A stretch of DNA of 6,531 bases from JAIYDJ01 sp031398695 (GTDB taxonomy: Bacteria; Pseudomonadota; Alphaproteobacteria; Rhodobacterales; Rhodobacteraceae). The notes below the pieces were generated by a model, which saw only the letters and a program-made list of their open reading frames with translations, had not been told where the DNA came from and made no database searches. Below, in pieces: positions 5,791 through 6,531 of this stretch. Within the stretch, counting starts at the first letter, position 1, and every line of letters starts with the position of its first letter. The position numbers and the translations under genes are program-made. Location: positions 1 through 6,531 of the forward strand of contig JANNNU010000205.1 of assembly GCA_031398695.1 (NCBI GenBank), given 5' to 3'.

Positions 5791-5823
5791 GGTCAGCGGC
5801 TCGGTGCTGCGGCGCGCCGGGAC

Positions 5824-5849
5824 GACCGGGGGACGAACGCCCCCCGGTC
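5824..5849 (-). terminator. Strong hairpin after pnp, probable transcript end
   Basis: A perfect 9-bp GC-rich stem, GACCGGGGG (5824-5832) and CCCCCGGTC (5841-5849), encloses an 8-base loop and begins about 12 bases after the pnp stop codon. No T run follows on the minus strand, so it is not a canonical intrinsic terminator. It may mark a processed or rho-assisted 3' end and protect pnp mRNA from 3' exonucleases. Confidence 0.5.
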
Positions 5850-5861
5850 ATATGGCGGGGA

Positions 5862-6531
5862 TCAGGCCTCGGCGACAGCCTCGGTGATCTCGAGCCCGGT
5901 TTCCTGATCGACCATCTTCATGCCCAGCTTGACCTTGCCGCGGTCGTCGAAGCCGAGCAGTTTGACCTTGACCTCCTGGCCTTCCTTCAGCGCCTCGTTC
6001 GGGTGGCTCAGCCGCTTGTTGGCGATCTGGGACACATGCACGAGGCCATCGCGCTTGCCGAAGAAGTTCACGAAGGCGCCGAAATCGACCAGCTTGACCA
6101 CACGCCCGGTGTAGATCTGGCCCTCTTCCGGCTCGGCCACGATCGACCAGATCATGTCATAGGCGCGCTTGATCGCCTTCTGGTCGTTCGAGGCGATCTT
6201 GATCACGCCGTCGTCGTTGATGTCGACCTTGGCACCCGAGACTTCCACGATCTCGCGGATGACCTTGCCGCCCGACCCGATCACTTCACGGATCTTGTCG
6301 GTCGGAATGGTCAGCGTCTCGATCTTGGGCGCGTATTCGCTGAACGCCTGAGCCGAGGTCAACGATTTGGCCATCTCGCCCAGAATGTGGATGCGGCCTT
6401 CGCGGGCCTGCTCCAGTGCCTGCGCCATGATCTCCGGGGTGATCCCGGCAATCTTGATGTCCATCTGCATGGTGGTGATGCCCTTTTCAGTGCCCGCCAC
6501 CTTGAAGTCCATGTCGCCGAGGTGATCCTCG
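5862..6531 (-). CDS. pnp: Polynucleotide phosphorylase (PNPase), C-terminal 222 residues; 5' end outside window
   Basis: PNPase degrades RNA 3' to 5' by phosphorolysis, releasing nucleoside diphosphates, as a ring-shaped trimer in the cytosol and often within the degradosome. The visible part begins inside the second RNase PH core with EDHLGDMDFKVAGTEKGIT, the highly conserved stretch holding metal-binding aspartates of the active site, followed by MQMDIKIAGIT. The KH RNA-binding domain has its GxxG loop in IREVIGSGGKVIREI. The S1 domain runs from GQIYTGRVVKLVDFGAFVNF through GLVHVSQIANKR to GKVKLGMKMV. The protein ends shortly after (ITEAVAEA), so it carries only a short acidic-leaning tail after S1. 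The family's usual length is about 700 residues, so roughly two thirds lies beyond the window. No frameshift or missing motif is visible. Identification is essentially certain. Confidence 0.98.
   Translation of the reverse strand, partial: EDHLGDMDFKVAGTEKGITTMQMDIKIAGITPEIMAQALEQAREGRIHILGEMAKSLTSAQAFSEYAPKIETLTIPTDKIREVIGSGGKVIREIVEVSGAKVDINDDGVIKIASNDQKAIKRAYDMIWSIVAEPEEGQIYTGRVVKLVDFGAFVNFFGKRDGLVHVSQIANKRLSHPNEALKEGQEVKVKLLGFDDRGKVKLGMKMVDQETGLEITEAVAEA

Noticed and set aside
4151..5851. A single minus-strand open frame of 566 codons suggesting one large protein
   Set aside because: Only the part from ATG 4936 has glycosyltransferase-like sequence. The upstream part is an Arg/Pro/His-rich frame opposite in character and is a shadow of the real gene at 4933-5736.
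1..6531. tRNA genes, CRISPR repeats, insertion sequences or phage attachment sites
   Set aside because: Reading both strands, I found no cloverleaf-like sequence, no regularly spaced repeats, no transposase or integrase similarity, and no long direct or inverted terminal repeats.

Overview
The window is GC-rich, with strongly GC-biased third codon positions. Its protein flavour fits an alphaproteobacterium, most likely of the Rhodobacterales/Roseobacter type. That assignment is inferred from overall resemblance of the DadA, PNPase and glycosyltransferase sequences to proteins of that group; there is no rRNA or other marker here to prove it. The window looks chromosomal and holds no mobile element, CRISPR array or tRNA that I can see.

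Left part (1-1647, plus strand): the 3' end of an endonuclease/exonuclease/phosphatase (EEP) family gene enters from the left edge. It is interrupted at 577-579 by a TAG, and its reading frame continues in register to 891 through what looks like a second C-terminal beta-sandwich domain. A 303-base gap without a confident gene follows; it contains a doubtful 45-codon ORF that overlaps the next start by 4 bases. A GNAT N-acetyltransferase then ends at 1647. A convergent spacer with a long dyad separates it from the genes on the other strand.

Right part (1854-6531, all minus strand, so read from right to left): the 3' end of pnp (polynucleotide phosphorylase: end of the second PH core, KH and S1 domains) enters from the right edge and stops at 5862. 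A strong hairpin and a TTGACA box separate it from three consecutive, translationally coupled glycosyltransferase genes. These overlap by ATGA and GTGA tetranucleotides and each carries an acidic D-x-D or DDD motif. A terminator-like hairpin closes that operon. Next comes a promoter region with two abutting dyads, then a complete stand-alone dadA (D-amino acid dehydrogenase).

The genes do not form one pathway. pnp is housekeeping RNA turnover, the three glycosyltransferases probably act together on one glycan, dadA is amino acid catabolism, and the acetyltransferase and EEP protein have unknown substrates. The items most worth a second look are the in-frame TAG in the EEP gene, the compact three-glycosyltransferase module, and the paired dyads ahead of dadA. 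I did not find a convincing undescribed defence or mobile system.
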